Shown here piece by piece: positions 10,558 to 18,081 of a stretch of 64,000 nt of DNA. Location: contig NZ_MWQN01000001.1 of assembly GCF_002024165.1 (NCBI RefSeq), positions 2,170,001 through 2,234,000 on the forward strand, written 5' to 3'. The notes under the pieces are model-generated. The model did no database searches, was not told the DNA's origin, and saw nothing but the letters and a program-made list of their open reading frames with translations. Numbering within the stretch: the stretch's first letter is position 1; each line of letters starts with the position of its first letter. Origin of the DNA: Embleya scabrispora (GTDB taxonomy: Bacteria > Actinomycetota > Actinomycetes > Streptomycetales > Streptomycetaceae). The translations under genes and the position numbers were made by a program.

Positions 10558-10687
10558 GCCAGTGAGGTTAGGCCCCCCACCCCCACGAGGGGGCCCGATC
10601 CGCACATCTCGTCCCCACCCCACCCACCCCCACCCCCAACCCCTTCGCAACCGCCCCCGAAGAACTGGTAATGTTCACGTCACCCGA

Positions 10688-10759
10688 GCCCCTGTAGCTC
10701 AGGGGATAGAGCAACGGCCTCCGGAGCCGTGTGCGCAGGTTCGAATCCTGCCAGGGGCA
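10688..10759 (+). tRNA. tRNA-Arg (anticodon CCG)
   Basis: Complete cloverleaf. Acceptor GCCCCTG pairs with CAGGGGC. The D-arm is GCTC...GAGC, the anticodon stem ACGGC/GCCGT closes loop CTCCGGA with anticodon CCG, and the T-arm is GCAGG-TTCGAAT-CCTGC. The discriminator is A and CCA is not encoded. The 3' half is the integration site of the following element. Confidence 0.96.
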
Positions 10760-10760
10760 C
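10715..10760 (+). repeat. attL: 46-bp tRNA 3'-end core
   Basis: The 46 bp from the anticodon arm to the end of tRNA-Arg are repeated exactly at 19060-19105. This is the classic signature of tyrosine-recombinase insertion into a tRNA gene; the left copy keeps the tRNA intact. Confidence 0.95.
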
Positions 10761-10787
10761 CTCAACCGCTGTGACCAGCGGAAACAG

Positions 10788-10850
10788 GCCGCAAAGCTGA
10801 ACGGTCCACCGTATTTGACGGTGTTAGACCAGACGCCTTGCGGCTTTTTT
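10788..10850 (+). terminator. Stem-loop with T6 tail after the tRNA
   Basis: GCCGCAA (10788-10794) pairs with TTGCGGC (10838-10844), followed by TTTTTT. The enclosed part folds further (GGTC/GACC and ACCGT/ACGGT). It probably ends tRNA transcription before the integrase gene. Confidence 0.6.
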
Positions 10851-10898
10851 GTTGCGTAGGAGCGCCTGTCTGACACCCCTGACGATGGGGACCGGCGC

Positions 10899-11966
10899 AT
10901 GACCGCCACTGTGACAACCGGGCGCAAGAGCCCGTTCCGAATCGCCGCCATGGGCGACCAGACGCACGCGCTGAAGGCGCGGGGGCCGGTGAAGGGGTCG
11001 AGCGCCGACGCTCGCGCCCGACAGTTGGCCGAGTACACCAGCCACTTGCGCACCATCAACAACCGCTACGGCCGGCCGTACGCACCGCGCACGATCGGCG
11101 CGTACCGAGACGCGGTGATCGCGCTCGACAAGTGGATGACCGAAAAGAAGGTCACAGGCGACTTCACCGCGTGCGACACGGACACCCTGAACCGCTTCTT
11201 CCGCTGGTACCACCGCGAACACGACCAGGCGACCGGCGACACGTACACGGGTGCCACGAACACGAAGCAACGCAACCTACGACACCTGTTCACATGGCTT
11301 CAGGAGGAGTACGACCACGAACACCCCTACACGGGCAAGGGGTTGGTCCGGTACTCGGCACCGAAGGCGGGGCGCCCACAGACGCTGTCCCGGGACTTCG
11401 TCGGGGACATGCTCAAGGCCACGGGCAACAGCAGTCCGCGCGTGCGCGACTTCGAGACCGTCCGGGATCACGCGATCATCCGCGTACTGACCGACGGTGT
11501 ACGCGCAACAGAGCTGCTCATGCTCCAGGTCTCGACCGTGCTTCTCGACCAGGGCGTTGCACAGATCGTGCCGCTCAAGAGCGGCCGGGGCGCCGCAAAG
11601 GGGCGCCTGGTCCCCTTGCAGCCCAAGACCGTGATCGCGCTGCGCCGCTACCTCCGGGCACGCGAGACGCACAAGCTGTCTCGTTCCGAGTGGTTGTGGC
11701 TGGGTACGCGTGGACGCGGTCACCTGAAGTACAGCGGGTTGTATCGCATGCTCAACCGGCGGGCCGAACAGGCCGGTTACGGCGCAGTCGCGCCGCACAT
11801 GTTCCGGCACACCTGGGCTGATGACCTGTTGGCGTCGGACGTGTCTGAGGAGGACGTCATGGAAGCCGGCGGATGGACCGACCGCAGCATGCTGCGTCGG
11901 TACGCGGCGGACATGGCCTCCAGCCGGGCAGTGACCGCCGTACAGGGTCTCGGCGACCGGTACTGA
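10899..11966 (+). CDS. Tyrosine recombinase / integrase
   Basis: Site-specific recombinase adjacent to attL, expected to catalyse attP x tRNA integration. The N-terminal SAM-like core-binding domain spans about residues 35-150 and the catalytic domain follows. Visible catalytic residues are R202 (GVRATELL), H300-x-x-R303 (HMFRHTW), the GGW variant of the second His box, and Y335 (SMLRRYAAD). At 355 aa it is a compact integrase. GGGGA lies about 7 nt before the ATG. No excisionase gene of the usual MerR-like type is obvious in the element. Confidence 0.94.
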   Translation: MTATVTTGRKSPFRIAAMGDQTHALKARGPVKGSSADARARQLAEYTSHLRTINNRYGRPYAPRTIGAYRDAVIALDKWMTEKKVTGDFTACDTDTLNRFFRWYHREHDQATGDTYTGATNTKQRNLRHLFTWLQEEYDHEHPYTGKGLVRYSAPKAGRPQTLSRDFVGDMLKATGNSSPRVRDFETVRDHAIIRVLTDGVRATELLMLQVSTVLLDQGVAQIVPLKSGRGAAKGRLVPLQPKTVIALRRYLRARETHKLSRSEWLWLGTRGRGHLKYSGLYRMLNRRAEQAGYGAVAPHMFRHTWADDLLASDVSEEDVMEAGGWTDRSMLRRYAADMASSRAVTAVQGLGDRY

Positions 11967-11989
11967 CCCCACCGATTCCGAGGCATAGC

Positions 11990-12022
11990 AAAGCCCCCGA
12001 CCGCTGGTCGATCGGGGGCTTT
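11990..12022. terminator. Integrase terminator (bidirectional)
   Basis: AAAGCCCCCGA (11990-12000) pairs with TCGGGGGCTTT (12012-12022). The stem is flanked by A and T on either side, so it can serve both the integrase and the convergent GntR gene. Confidence 0.85.
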
Positions 12023-12099
12023 GACGGATTTTGAACTTCCCGGAACGCCAAGGAAGTTCGCCAGAAGCCTGGGAGGGACACGCCCTCCCGGGCTCCCCG

Positions 12100-12861
12100 T
12101 TACGGTTGCGGGTTGTACGCGTAGCCGAGTGTGAACCTGGGAGGAAGGCACCACTCGCCGTACTCGATTATCCCGTCATCATCCGCCCACCGGTGTGCCC
12201 CGGCGAGGATCGGAGCACCGATCGGCAGCCCAAGGTGGCTGGCTTCCCGGGCGTCCGCCGGACGGGCGTGCATGTCATCGCGCGCATCCGTGACATGACG
12301 CTTCGTAGCCTCAAGGACCTTGGCCGTGATGTCGTCCGCCTTGCTCCTGGACGTGCTGAGCAGCGCGGGCACCAGTACGGCAAACGGCGCGGGATACCAG
12401 TTGACACCGAATAGTGTCTTGGTCTGTCCGCGACCGGCCGTGAACTCCCGCCGTACGACCTGATCGCCGTGGTCAAGGTCGAAGATCTCGGCAACGTAGA
12501 GCGGTGGCACGACCAATGCCGCCGACGTCACGGTGATGGTCTCGCCGTCCATGAGGTGAGTACGCAGCCGTATCACGCGCCCGAGCCGATCCCGGGCGGT
12601 TGCTGCCGTCTTCGGGTCGTCCGCCACGAACGTGCCACGCGGAGACGTCCGGATGTACCCCTCTACCTGAAGTTGCTGGAGTGCGCGTCCGACCGTCGCC
12701 GTAGCCACTCCCCACGTGTTCGCAAGTTCCTTGTTACTCGGAAGCCGATCACCGCCCGGCAATTCGCCGCTGAGGATCTTGGATCGGTAGTGATCTGCAA
12801 TTCGAGCAAATGTGCGGTTGCTGCTGTCGGGCACCACGTCGCTCCAAAGCTTGGCAGGCAA
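12100..12861 (-). CDS. GntR/HutC-family repressor of the element
   Basis: The N-terminal winged helix (IADHYRSKILSGELPGGDRL, then SNKELANTWGVATATVGRAL) is joined to a C-terminal UTRA effector domain (about residues 95-250, ending FTLGYAYNPQP). The TTG start at 12861 is preceded by GGAGAG at 10 nt. GntR proteins of this type (for example KorSA of pSAM2) keep streptomycete integrative elements quiescent. Three CTAG(T/C)TCAC sites lie directly upstream between this gene and the rightward small-gene operon, so repression of both directions is likely. Confidence 0.88.
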   Translation of the reverse strand: MPAKLWSDVVPDSSNRTFARIADHYRSKILSGELPGGDRLPSNKELANTWGVATATVGRALQQLQVEGYIRTSPRGTFVADDPKTAATARDRLGRVIRLRTHLMDGETITVTSAALVVPPLYVAEIFDLDHGDQVVRREFTAGRGQTKTLFGVNWYPAPFAVLVPALLSTSRSKADDITAKVLEATKRHVTDARDDMHARPADAREASHLGLPIGAPILAGAHRWADDDGIIEYGEWCLPPRFTLGYAYNPQP

Positions 12862-12862
12862 A

Positions 12863-12943
12863 CTAGTTCACTCTCCAGCCTAGGTGAATTCCATCCGAAC
12901 CGTAGAGAGCAACCTAGTTCACAGATACAGTGGACTAGCTCAC
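12863..12943. promoter_or_regulatory. Divergent control region with three GntR-type operator repeats
   Basis: CTAGTTCAC at 12863-12871 and 12914-12922 and CTAGCTCAC at 12935-12943 form direct repeats. Each sits in an imperfect palindrome close to GTGnnCTAGnnCAC (best match GTGGACTAGCTCAC). The second and third are 21 bp apart, two helical turns. The region separates the TTG-started GntR gene from the rightward gene at 12970. Confidence 0.65.
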
Positions 12944-12969
12944 TCGATGCGATGAGGGCGGAGTCTGGC

Positions 12970-13134
12970 ATGGAGCAAAACGCGTACGAACGTTCGCGCC
13001 ACAACGAGCGCAGCGATGGGCGGACGCTGCCACTGAACTCGGTTGAGCGTGAGCAGCGGGCGCAGATCATCCGCAAGGCGCGTGAGCGATACCGCCGAAT
13101 CGTCGGAACCTCACTGCCCCGGTTGACGCCGTGA
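12970..13134 (+). CDS. Small charged protein, first gene of rightward operon
   Basis: 54 aa with many Arg, Glu and Asn residues (MEQNAYERSRHNERS...; REQRAQIIRKARERYRR predicts one amphipathic helix). GGAG lies 6 nt before the ATG; an alternative ATG is at 12951. It overlaps the next gene by GTGA, implying translational coupling. No family recognised. It is the first gene downstream of the operator cluster. Confidence 0.6.
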   Translation: MEQNAYERSRHNERSDGRTLPLNSVEREQRAQIIRKARERYRRIVGTSLPRLTP

Positions 13135-13430
13135 GTCGGGCAGCGGGCTTCGTTGTCGATTCTGACGGAGTAGCGGCGCCGGTTGTCGTGGCGCGCGAGT
13201 TGCCCCCGCGTGAGGAGCCCCGGCCGGTTGTCGAGCGGTACGCCGTTGGTGATTGGGTCGCCCCGCTGCCCGGCCGAGGTCACGACGACTACCCCGCCGG
13301 ACGGGTCGAGCGGGCCGAGGACTCTCCCGGACTCGACAACGACCAAGTGGTCATGGTGCAAGCCGGCGGGGACGGCATGCCATACCTGCTGAAGGGCTCC
13401 GAGTTGTACCGGGTCAAGCCACCGCGCTGA
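13131..13430 (+). CDS. Hypothetical protein of the element
   Basis: 99 aa; the GTG start overlaps the previous stop. The mid part VGDWVAPLPGR...DDYPAGRVERAEDSPG...QVVMVQ and the C-terminal LLKGSELYRVKPP suggest a small SH3-like beta barrel of the kind found in accessory element proteins. No function can be assigned. Confidence 0.6.
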   Translation: MSRAAGFVVDSDGVAAPVVVARELPPREEPRPVVERYAVGDWVAPLPGRGHDDYPAGRVERAEDSPGLDNDQVVMVQAGGDGMPYLLKGSELYRVKPPR

Positions 13431-13524
13431 CCCCCCGCATTCGCCCCGCCCGGTGGTTCTGGGGAACGTCGGGCGGGGTCTGCAAGGCACCGACACAGCA
13501 CGCCTAGCGAGAGGTGGAACGAGC

Positions 13525-13968
13525 ATGACAAGCACGATCACACCGACCGCCACGACGGGGGTTCCTGTCCCCGACGCGGTACGCGCAAGGCTCATCACCC
13601 GCATCCGTGCGGACCGTCCCGAGATCGGCGCCGAACTCGCCGACCGGATCGTGACGGGTACGGCCGTTTTCCTCGCGGTCGGCGCGGCGAACCCGGAAGC
13701 GCGCATGACTCCGTCCGCACTGGTTGACGTCGGTTGGCACGCGTGGGTGCTCCACACGATCGACTACGCCGAGTACTGCGAGCGGATCGGCCGCTTCGTC
13801 CACCACGTACCCGACCCGGCGCCACGCACCATGGCAGACGCACGGGCCGAGGTCTCCCGTACCGCAGAGCGGATCAAGGCGGCCGGCCACCCGGTCGATG
13901 CCGAACTGTGGACGGTCGCCGCCGCCGACTGCACCCAGTGCCACGCGGGATGCTCCGACAGTCCGTGA
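13525..13968 (+). CDS. Glycine-rich-domain (GRDP)-like protein
   Basis: 147 aa. The ATG at 13525 has GAGAGG 9 nt upstream. The core (RMTPSALVDVGWHAWVLHT followed by IDYAEYCERIGRFVHHVPD) matches the pattern of glycine-rich-domain proteins that carry a conserved W-H...YxxFC...HH motif. The C-terminus ends in a Cys-rich tail (DCTQCHAGC). Biochemical role unknown. It sits between the small genes and the kinase, probably in one transcript. Confidence 0.6.
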   Translation: MTSTITPTATTGVPVPDAVRARLITRIRADRPEIGAELADRIVTGTAVFLAVGAANPEARMTPSALVDVGWHAWVLHTIDYAEYCERIGRFVHHVPDPAPRTMADARAEVSRTAERIKAAGHPVDAELWTVAAADCTQCHAGCSDSP

Positions 13969-14056
13969 CCCCGGACAGAGCAGGGGCGCCCCCGAGCCGG
14001 ATCGCTCGCCCGGGGGCGCCCCGCCACCGACCACCCTCACGAGAGAGCGCCATACG

Positions 14057-14941
14057 ATGCCCCGTCGCCACGCATGGACCGAGCTACCCGCATCGGTTCG
14101 GGACACGATCGAACAGCACACCGGACCCATCCGGTCGATGCACGCGCCCGAGTTCGGCAGGTCCTCGGAGTTCTCGGCGACCCTCGAAACACGCGTCGGG
14201 CGGGTGTTTTGCAAGGGGGTCCGGGCGGATCGGCCGTACGCGTGGACGCACCGCAACGAAGCCGCCGTAGCGCCGTTCCTGCCCGCGTTGCTCGCGCCCC
14301 GGTTGCTGTGGAGCATCGTGCGCGACGGGTGGCACATGCTGGGGTTCGAGTACGTACCCGGCCGGCACCCGTCGCTGTCGCCGACGTCCGGCGACCTGGA
14401 CATGGTTGGCGACCTGGTTGTGACAATGGCCGAAGCGTTGACGCCGTGTCCGTCCGCCGCGCTGCACTCGATCGCCGACAGGTGGGGAAGCGCTCCCGGT
14501 TGGGCTGCCGTCTACGCGAAGTTGCCGAACGACCTTGACCCGTGGGCACGTACGAGCATCGGGCGACTCGCGACACTCGAACGGGGCGCGTTCCTTGACG
14601 GGGACACCCTCGTTCACTCCGACCTTCACCCCGCCAACCTGCTCACCCAAGACGGTCGGGTACGCGTGATTGACTGGGCATGGTCGGCACGCGGCGCCGC
14701 GTGGATCGACTCCGCTTACGTGGTCGTCCGACTCATGCACGCCGGCCACACACCCGAAGCGGCCGAAGCGTGGGCCATGCACGTGCCCGCGTTCGCGAAG
14801 GCGCCCGATCCGGTGATCGACGCGTTCGCCGTGAAGCTGTCCGGCATGTGGGAGTACATCGCCCGTTCGCCGAAGGCACGTGCGCATGCTCGATCGCTCG
14901 CCGACACAGCACGCGCTTGGGCCGCCTACCGGCTCCAGTAG
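14057..14941 (+). CDS. Aminoglycoside-phosphotransferase-like kinase
   Basis: 294 aa. The kinase-like catalytic loop HSDLHPANLL (Brenner motif) and the metal-binding VIDWAW (DFG equivalent) are intact. The N-terminal lobe is present (RVFCKGVRADRP contains a plausible ATP Lys), as is the hinge GFEYVPGRHP. The family phosphorylates small hydroxylated molecules, and many members on actinomycete elements have no known substrate, so antibiotic resistance should not be assumed. ATG start after the CACGAGAGAGCG leader. Confidence 0.8.
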   Translation: MPRRHAWTELPASVRDTIEQHTGPIRSMHAPEFGRSSEFSATLETRVGRVFCKGVRADRPYAWTHRNEAAVAPFLPALLAPRLLWSIVRDGWHMLGFEYVPGRHPSLSPTSGDLDMVGDLVVTMAEALTPCPSAALHSIADRWGSAPGWAAVYAKLPNDLDPWARTSIGRLATLERGAFLDGDTLVHSDLHPANLLTQDGRVRVIDWAWSARGAAWIDSAYVVVRLMHAGHTPEAAEAWAMHVPAFAKAPDPVIDAFAVKLSGMWEYIARSPKARAHARSLADTARAWAAYRLQ

Positions 14942-15047
14942 CACCGCTCACGACGAAACCGTGACGACCAAATGAAGAAAGCCCCGGCGACCGCGCTCAC
15001 GGTCCCCGAGGCAGCCATCAGCTGACCCCTTGCAAGGAGCTGACGAC

Positions 15048-15398
15048 GTGACCCACTTTATCGCTGCCATTTTCGGATGGCTGCGCCGACTGCTCACCCC
15101 GCCGAAGTCGGCCGGAAAGCACGCCCGGCAAGGTAACCGGACCATCCGCCCACGCCCCGCGCGGCCCGTACAGCCCAAGCCGCAGAGCCGCCCGAAAGGC
15201 GCGTGGCTCGACTTCCCACCGGCCGCCCCGGCGCCCCTCAAGCCCCCGGCCCCGGTTCCGTGGTCCACAGACCTACCCGCCGACGACGGCTCAGAGGACG
15301 TCGGGCGGTTGGTTCCTCGGTACATGCTGCTCGCGCCGCACGAACAGGCAGAGGTATGCAGGCAGCAACTTGCGGGCACGGCACGGGTGTTCGCGTGA
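15048..15398 (+). CDS. Small Pro-rich protein with N-terminal hydrophobic segment
   Basis: 116 aa. The GTG start is fixed by AAGGAG 8 nt upstream. A short hydrophobic N-terminus (MTHFIAAIFGWLRRLL) may be a membrane anchor. It is followed by a basic Pro/Arg-rich linker and a C-terminal part that may bind a partner (VPRYMLLAPHEQAEVCRQQ). Overlaps the next gene by GTGA. Unknown family. Confidence 0.55.
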   Translation: MTHFIAAIFGWLRRLLTPPKSAGKHARQGNRTIRPRPARPVQPKPQSRPKGAWLDFPPAAPAPLKPPAPVPWSTDLPADDGSEDVGRLVPRYMLLAPHEQAEVCRQQLAGTARVFA

Positions 15399-15622
15399 TA
15401 CCCGCGCGGTCGTACCGCCACTGCTGCCGGTGTGACGTCACCACCGGGCTTGTGCCCGTGCAGGTGATCGAGTCCGGGCGTGGCGCGTCCGGCTGGACGC
15501 TGTGGGCGTGCGCCGAGCACGCATGCGCCTTCCCGCCGCTGCCGGTTGCGTCCACACCATCCGAGGCCAGCGCGCTTCCGACACACGGGCATCGGACGGC
15601 TATTCGGCCCCTGCCTCGTTGA
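15395..15622 (+). CDS. Cys-rich mini-protein, possible zinc binder
   Basis: 75 aa, GTG start overlapping the preceding stop. CCRCD near the N-terminus and CAEHAC further on give a CxxC-type plus CxxHxC arrangement that could hold one zinc ion. Last gene of the rightward operon; a strong hairpin follows 16 bp later. Function unknown. Confidence 0.5.
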   Translation: MIPARSYRHCCRCDVTTGLVPVQVIESGRGASGWTLWACAEHACAFPPLPVASTPSEASALPTHGHRTAIRPLPR

Positions 15623-15637
15623 GCGTGTAAACGCGAG

Positions 15638-15664
15638 AGAGCCCCCGCCGTCGGCGGGGGCTCT
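15638..15664. terminator. Convergent terminator inside the element
   Basis: Perfect 12-bp stem AGAGCCCCCGCC / GGCGGGGGCTCT with loop GTC and a short T-rich tail. It separates the rightward operon from the leftward capsid unit. Confidence 0.85.
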
Positions 15665-15699
15665 GTTGCGTTCCCGGCCACGTAGGGCCGCTGGAAGGT

Positions 15700-16929
15700 C
15701 TAGCGGGCGGTCTTGCGGGGCGCAGGCGCGGCGGCCTCGGCCGAGAGCGTCTGTGCGCCCTGGAGCGCTCCGGCGGTCCCGGTGAGGATGCGCACGGCCT
15801 TGATGTCGGACAGGCCGACGCCGGCCCATCGGGACGTGACGCGCGCGACGGTCTTGTCTTCCGTGAACAGGACTTGATCGGAGAACGCGAGGACGACATC
15901 CGACCGGAGCCCGGTGAACACCTGCGTGGGGTCCATGACGATGACGGTTCCCGGGGCAAGCCGTGGCGCGGGGATCAGGTTCGCGCCCCACACCTGTCGG
16001 GGTCCGTCCTGCGCCACGAACGGTGACGAGTGGTAGGTGCCGGCGGTGGACGCCTTCAACTTGCGGACGACGTTGAACGTTGCCGGGTCCACCAGGATCG
16101 CTGACGGGACGCCGCCCTCGGCTTCGATCGCTGCCATCTCGTCACTGACGTCATCCAGGGTGACCGCAGCGCCGAGCGCCCGCTTCGACACACCGGGCGT
16201 GTTCAGCAGCCCCAACGGCTGTTTGACGCCGGACCCGTTCAGGAACAGGTCATCGACGGTCGCGCCGACCGACCGTGTCAGCGCGTCGGAGACCGACTGT
16301 CGGAAGTCGGTCGCCGAGTCCTCCAGCAACTCACTGGTGATCGTGATCATCTTCGCGACCTTGTACGCCCGGAAGCCGGCGTCCGACAGTTGCATGTCGG
16401 TCATGGGGATGGTCGCGCCCTCGGCGACGACGGACGCGGCGCCGTCGTCGCGCACAACCGGGATGACCATGGAACCGGCGTCCATGGGGATCAGGTTGAC
16501 GCCGGACGCGAGCACGGCCGACCGCTTGCGCAGGGACACCACGAACTTGTCGTAGACCGACTTGGGAACCGTCAGGCCGGCCGACGCTGGATCGGTGGTC
16601 AGCGCCCGAGCCTCTACGTACTCACGGGCCGACGGGATGCGGAAGTCCGTCCCGCCCCAACCGCCCCGCTCATCCGAGCGTGCACCGTTGGGGTTGAGGA
16701 TCGCGCCCACGCGGGACTCCATGGCCCGCTGTTCGGCCTCGGCCTCTGCGCGCGACACCAGGGCGTTCGCCTCGGCGGTCAGCTCGGTCAGCCGGCTGTC
16801 GAGCGCCTCCAGGCGCTTGCGCTTGTCGTCGGCGCCCATGGCCGTGTCGTCCTGCGTCCGGGTGTACTCGGCGAAAACACCGGCGCGGGTCTCCAATACG
16901 GCCTGCGCCTTCTGCTTTGCATTGGTCAA
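15700..16929 (-). CDS. HK97-type phage major capsid protein
   Basis: 409 aa. The TTG start is fixed by AAGGAG 8 nt upstream. An N-terminal helical delta/scaffold-like part (about residues 1-85, Lys/Glu/Ala-rich, coiled-coil-like) precedes the HK97 fold. The fold shows family hallmarks: GLTVPKSVYDKFV, IPVVRDDGAASVVAEGATIP, KMITITSELLEDS, LFLNGSGVKQPLGLLN, IPAPRLAPGTVIVMDP and a C-terminal P-domain strand. Normally this protein is cleaved by a prohead protease and assembles with a portal; neither is encoded nearby. The gene is full length with no frameshift, so it is likely under selection. Confidence 0.93.
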   Translation of the reverse strand: MTNAKQKAQAVLETRAGVFAEYTRTQDDTAMGADDKRKRLEALDSRLTELTAEANALVSRAEAEAEQRAMESRVGAILNPNGARSDERGGWGGTDFRIPSAREYVEARALTTDPASAGLTVPKSVYDKFVVSLRKRSAVLASGVNLIPMDAGSMVIPVVRDDGAASVVAEGATIPMTDMQLSDAGFRAYKVAKMITITSELLEDSATDFRQSVSDALTRSVGATVDDLFLNGSGVKQPLGLLNTPGVSKRALGAAVTLDDVSDEMAAIEAEGGVPSAILVDPATFNVVRKLKASTAGTYHSSPFVAQDGPRQVWGANLIPAPRLAPGTVIVMDPTQVFTGLRSDVVLAFSDQVLFTEDKTVARVTSRWAGVGLSDIKAVRILTGTAGALQGAQTLSAEAAAPAPRKTAR

Positions 16930-17007
16930 ATAGCGGTCTCCTTGTGACTCGACAACTCATGACAGGTGGGATGGGTGCTGCGGGGTGGCCTCGTGAAGCC
17001 GGCCCGC

Positions 17008-17205
17008 CTAGCGGGCCGTTCCGTGGCTGCGTCGCCACTCGGAAAGGGCCGTTCGGTACTCGGTGTCAAGCGCCTGCCGGGCGCCCTCCAGGCGCGCTCT
17101 GCGGGCTTGCCCCTTGCATCGCTCCCCGCAGTAGCGCGGCGGCCTTCCGGGGCCGCTGGGCGGGGGCAGGGGGCATGCGCAGGTAGAACATGAGCGGGTC
17201 TTGAT
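17008..17205 (-). CDS. Small Cys-rich zinc-finger-like protein (start codon unusual)
   Basis: About 65 aa: CSTCACPLPPPSGPG then RYCGERCKGQARRAR gives CxC/CxxC...CxxxC, a small zinc-ribbon pattern seen in actinophage and element mini-proteins, followed by a basic helix. In frame there is no ATG, and the GTG codons at 17277 and 17235 lack an SD. A perfect GGGGAGG (17211-17217) sits 5 nt before an ATC codon (17205), immediately ahead of the Cys motif. I take ATC as the probable start. It lies just upstream of the capsid gene in the same direction. Confidence 0.5.
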   Translation of the reverse strand: MKTRSCSTCACPLPPPSGPGRPPRYCGERCKGQARRARLEGARQALDTEYRTALSEWRRSHGTAR

Positions 17206-17277
17206 TCGAACCTCCCCAGTACGAGAAATGCCCACCGGGAATACCCGGCGGGCATTGCATAACGGGATATCCCTCAC

Positions 17278-17722
17278 TGGTTAAAGAGGCGACCGACCGA
17301 CCCCAAACCAGGGCTGAAATAGAGTGGCGTCGGTCACAATTGATACGTCACAACGGAATCCCGCTGCGGGCTTGACCGCAGGACGCACGACCGGTAGGCA
17401 TGACCGGCGCGACTCGCTACGGCTTCACCCTGGGTAGTCATTTCTGGAGATTTCGCGATTCTGTCGAAACGCGAAATGTCAACCCCCTGTCAATAATCAC
17501 TCTTTGTAATTGACTACCCTTAGTGACTTGTAACCCTTGGTGACATATGGGTAAAACGGACATGAAGGGCAAAGTGACCAATCACAAAAATTCGGACATT
17601 TCGCGCACATGAAAGTCCGAAGACCGAAGGGGGTCACCACCCTTCAGGTTTCAGACTTTACGACCGTACTTGCCCGCATTTGACCCAAAGAGGGTTGATG
17701 CGAGCTAGGTCACATATAGACA
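17278..17722. other. AT-rich control region of the element (promoter/origin candidate)
   Basis: About 450 bp without a gene, clearly richer in A+T than anything else in the window. It holds an 11-bp inverted repeat CGCGAAATGTC (17470-17480) / GACATTTCGCG (17595-17605). A second inverted pair is GGGTAGTCA (17432-17440) / TGACTACCC (17511-17519). ACCCTTAGTGAC and ACCCTTGGTGAC repeat 17 bp apart, and a hairpin has arms at 17591-17602 and 17611-17621. These look like protein-binding sites for replication or for control of the leftward capsid unit. Confidence 0.6.
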
Positions 17723-17911
17723 ATGAGTGTTGAATGTTCGATTTCATCAGATGTTGCATTCCGTGATTCCGTCACGTTCGGTACTCGGCGTGACGCCACT
17801 TCAGCCGCGCCGGTGTCGCTATGCGTGATGGCCATCAAGGTGACAGTCAGCTACTTGCTGACTGGCAACTACCTCGGTCGAGTAGCGACCGCGACACCCC
17901 GCCGCGCGTGA
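17723..17911 (+). CDS. Possible 62-aa ORF, weak
   Basis: ATG-started frame with no clear SD, coding MSVECSISSDVAFRDS... A shorter version starts at 17828. A perfect 8-bp inverted repeat (17844-17864) lies inside. An excisionase would be expected somewhere here, but I see no helix-turn-helix. Kept only as a candidate. Confidence 0.25.
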   Translation: MSVECSISSDVAFRDSVTFGTRRDATSAAPVSLCVMAIKVTVSYLLTGNYLGRVATATPRRA

Positions 17912-18081
17912 GCCCCCAGGGCGAAGCAGCTCACGAGTGAGACGTAAGGCGCTGGTCGTCCTCCGCTCTCCAGCGCCCACCCGTGCGCCGAGCCAACGCG
18001 GGCGCACACTTCGATTCAACGGTCTCGGGTAAGCCCATTCATGGGATTACCCGAGACTTCCTACGAATGCGTTACAGGCGC

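Noticed and set aside
10558-10650. Longer N-terminus for the response regulator
   Set aside because: Would add a Gly/Trp/Pro low-complexity stretch (RRGWGWGWVGWGRD) not seen in receiver proteins.
14057-14941. Aminoglycoside resistance gene
   Set aside because: Only the general kinase fold is visible; members of this family on actinomycete elements have diverse or unknown substrates.
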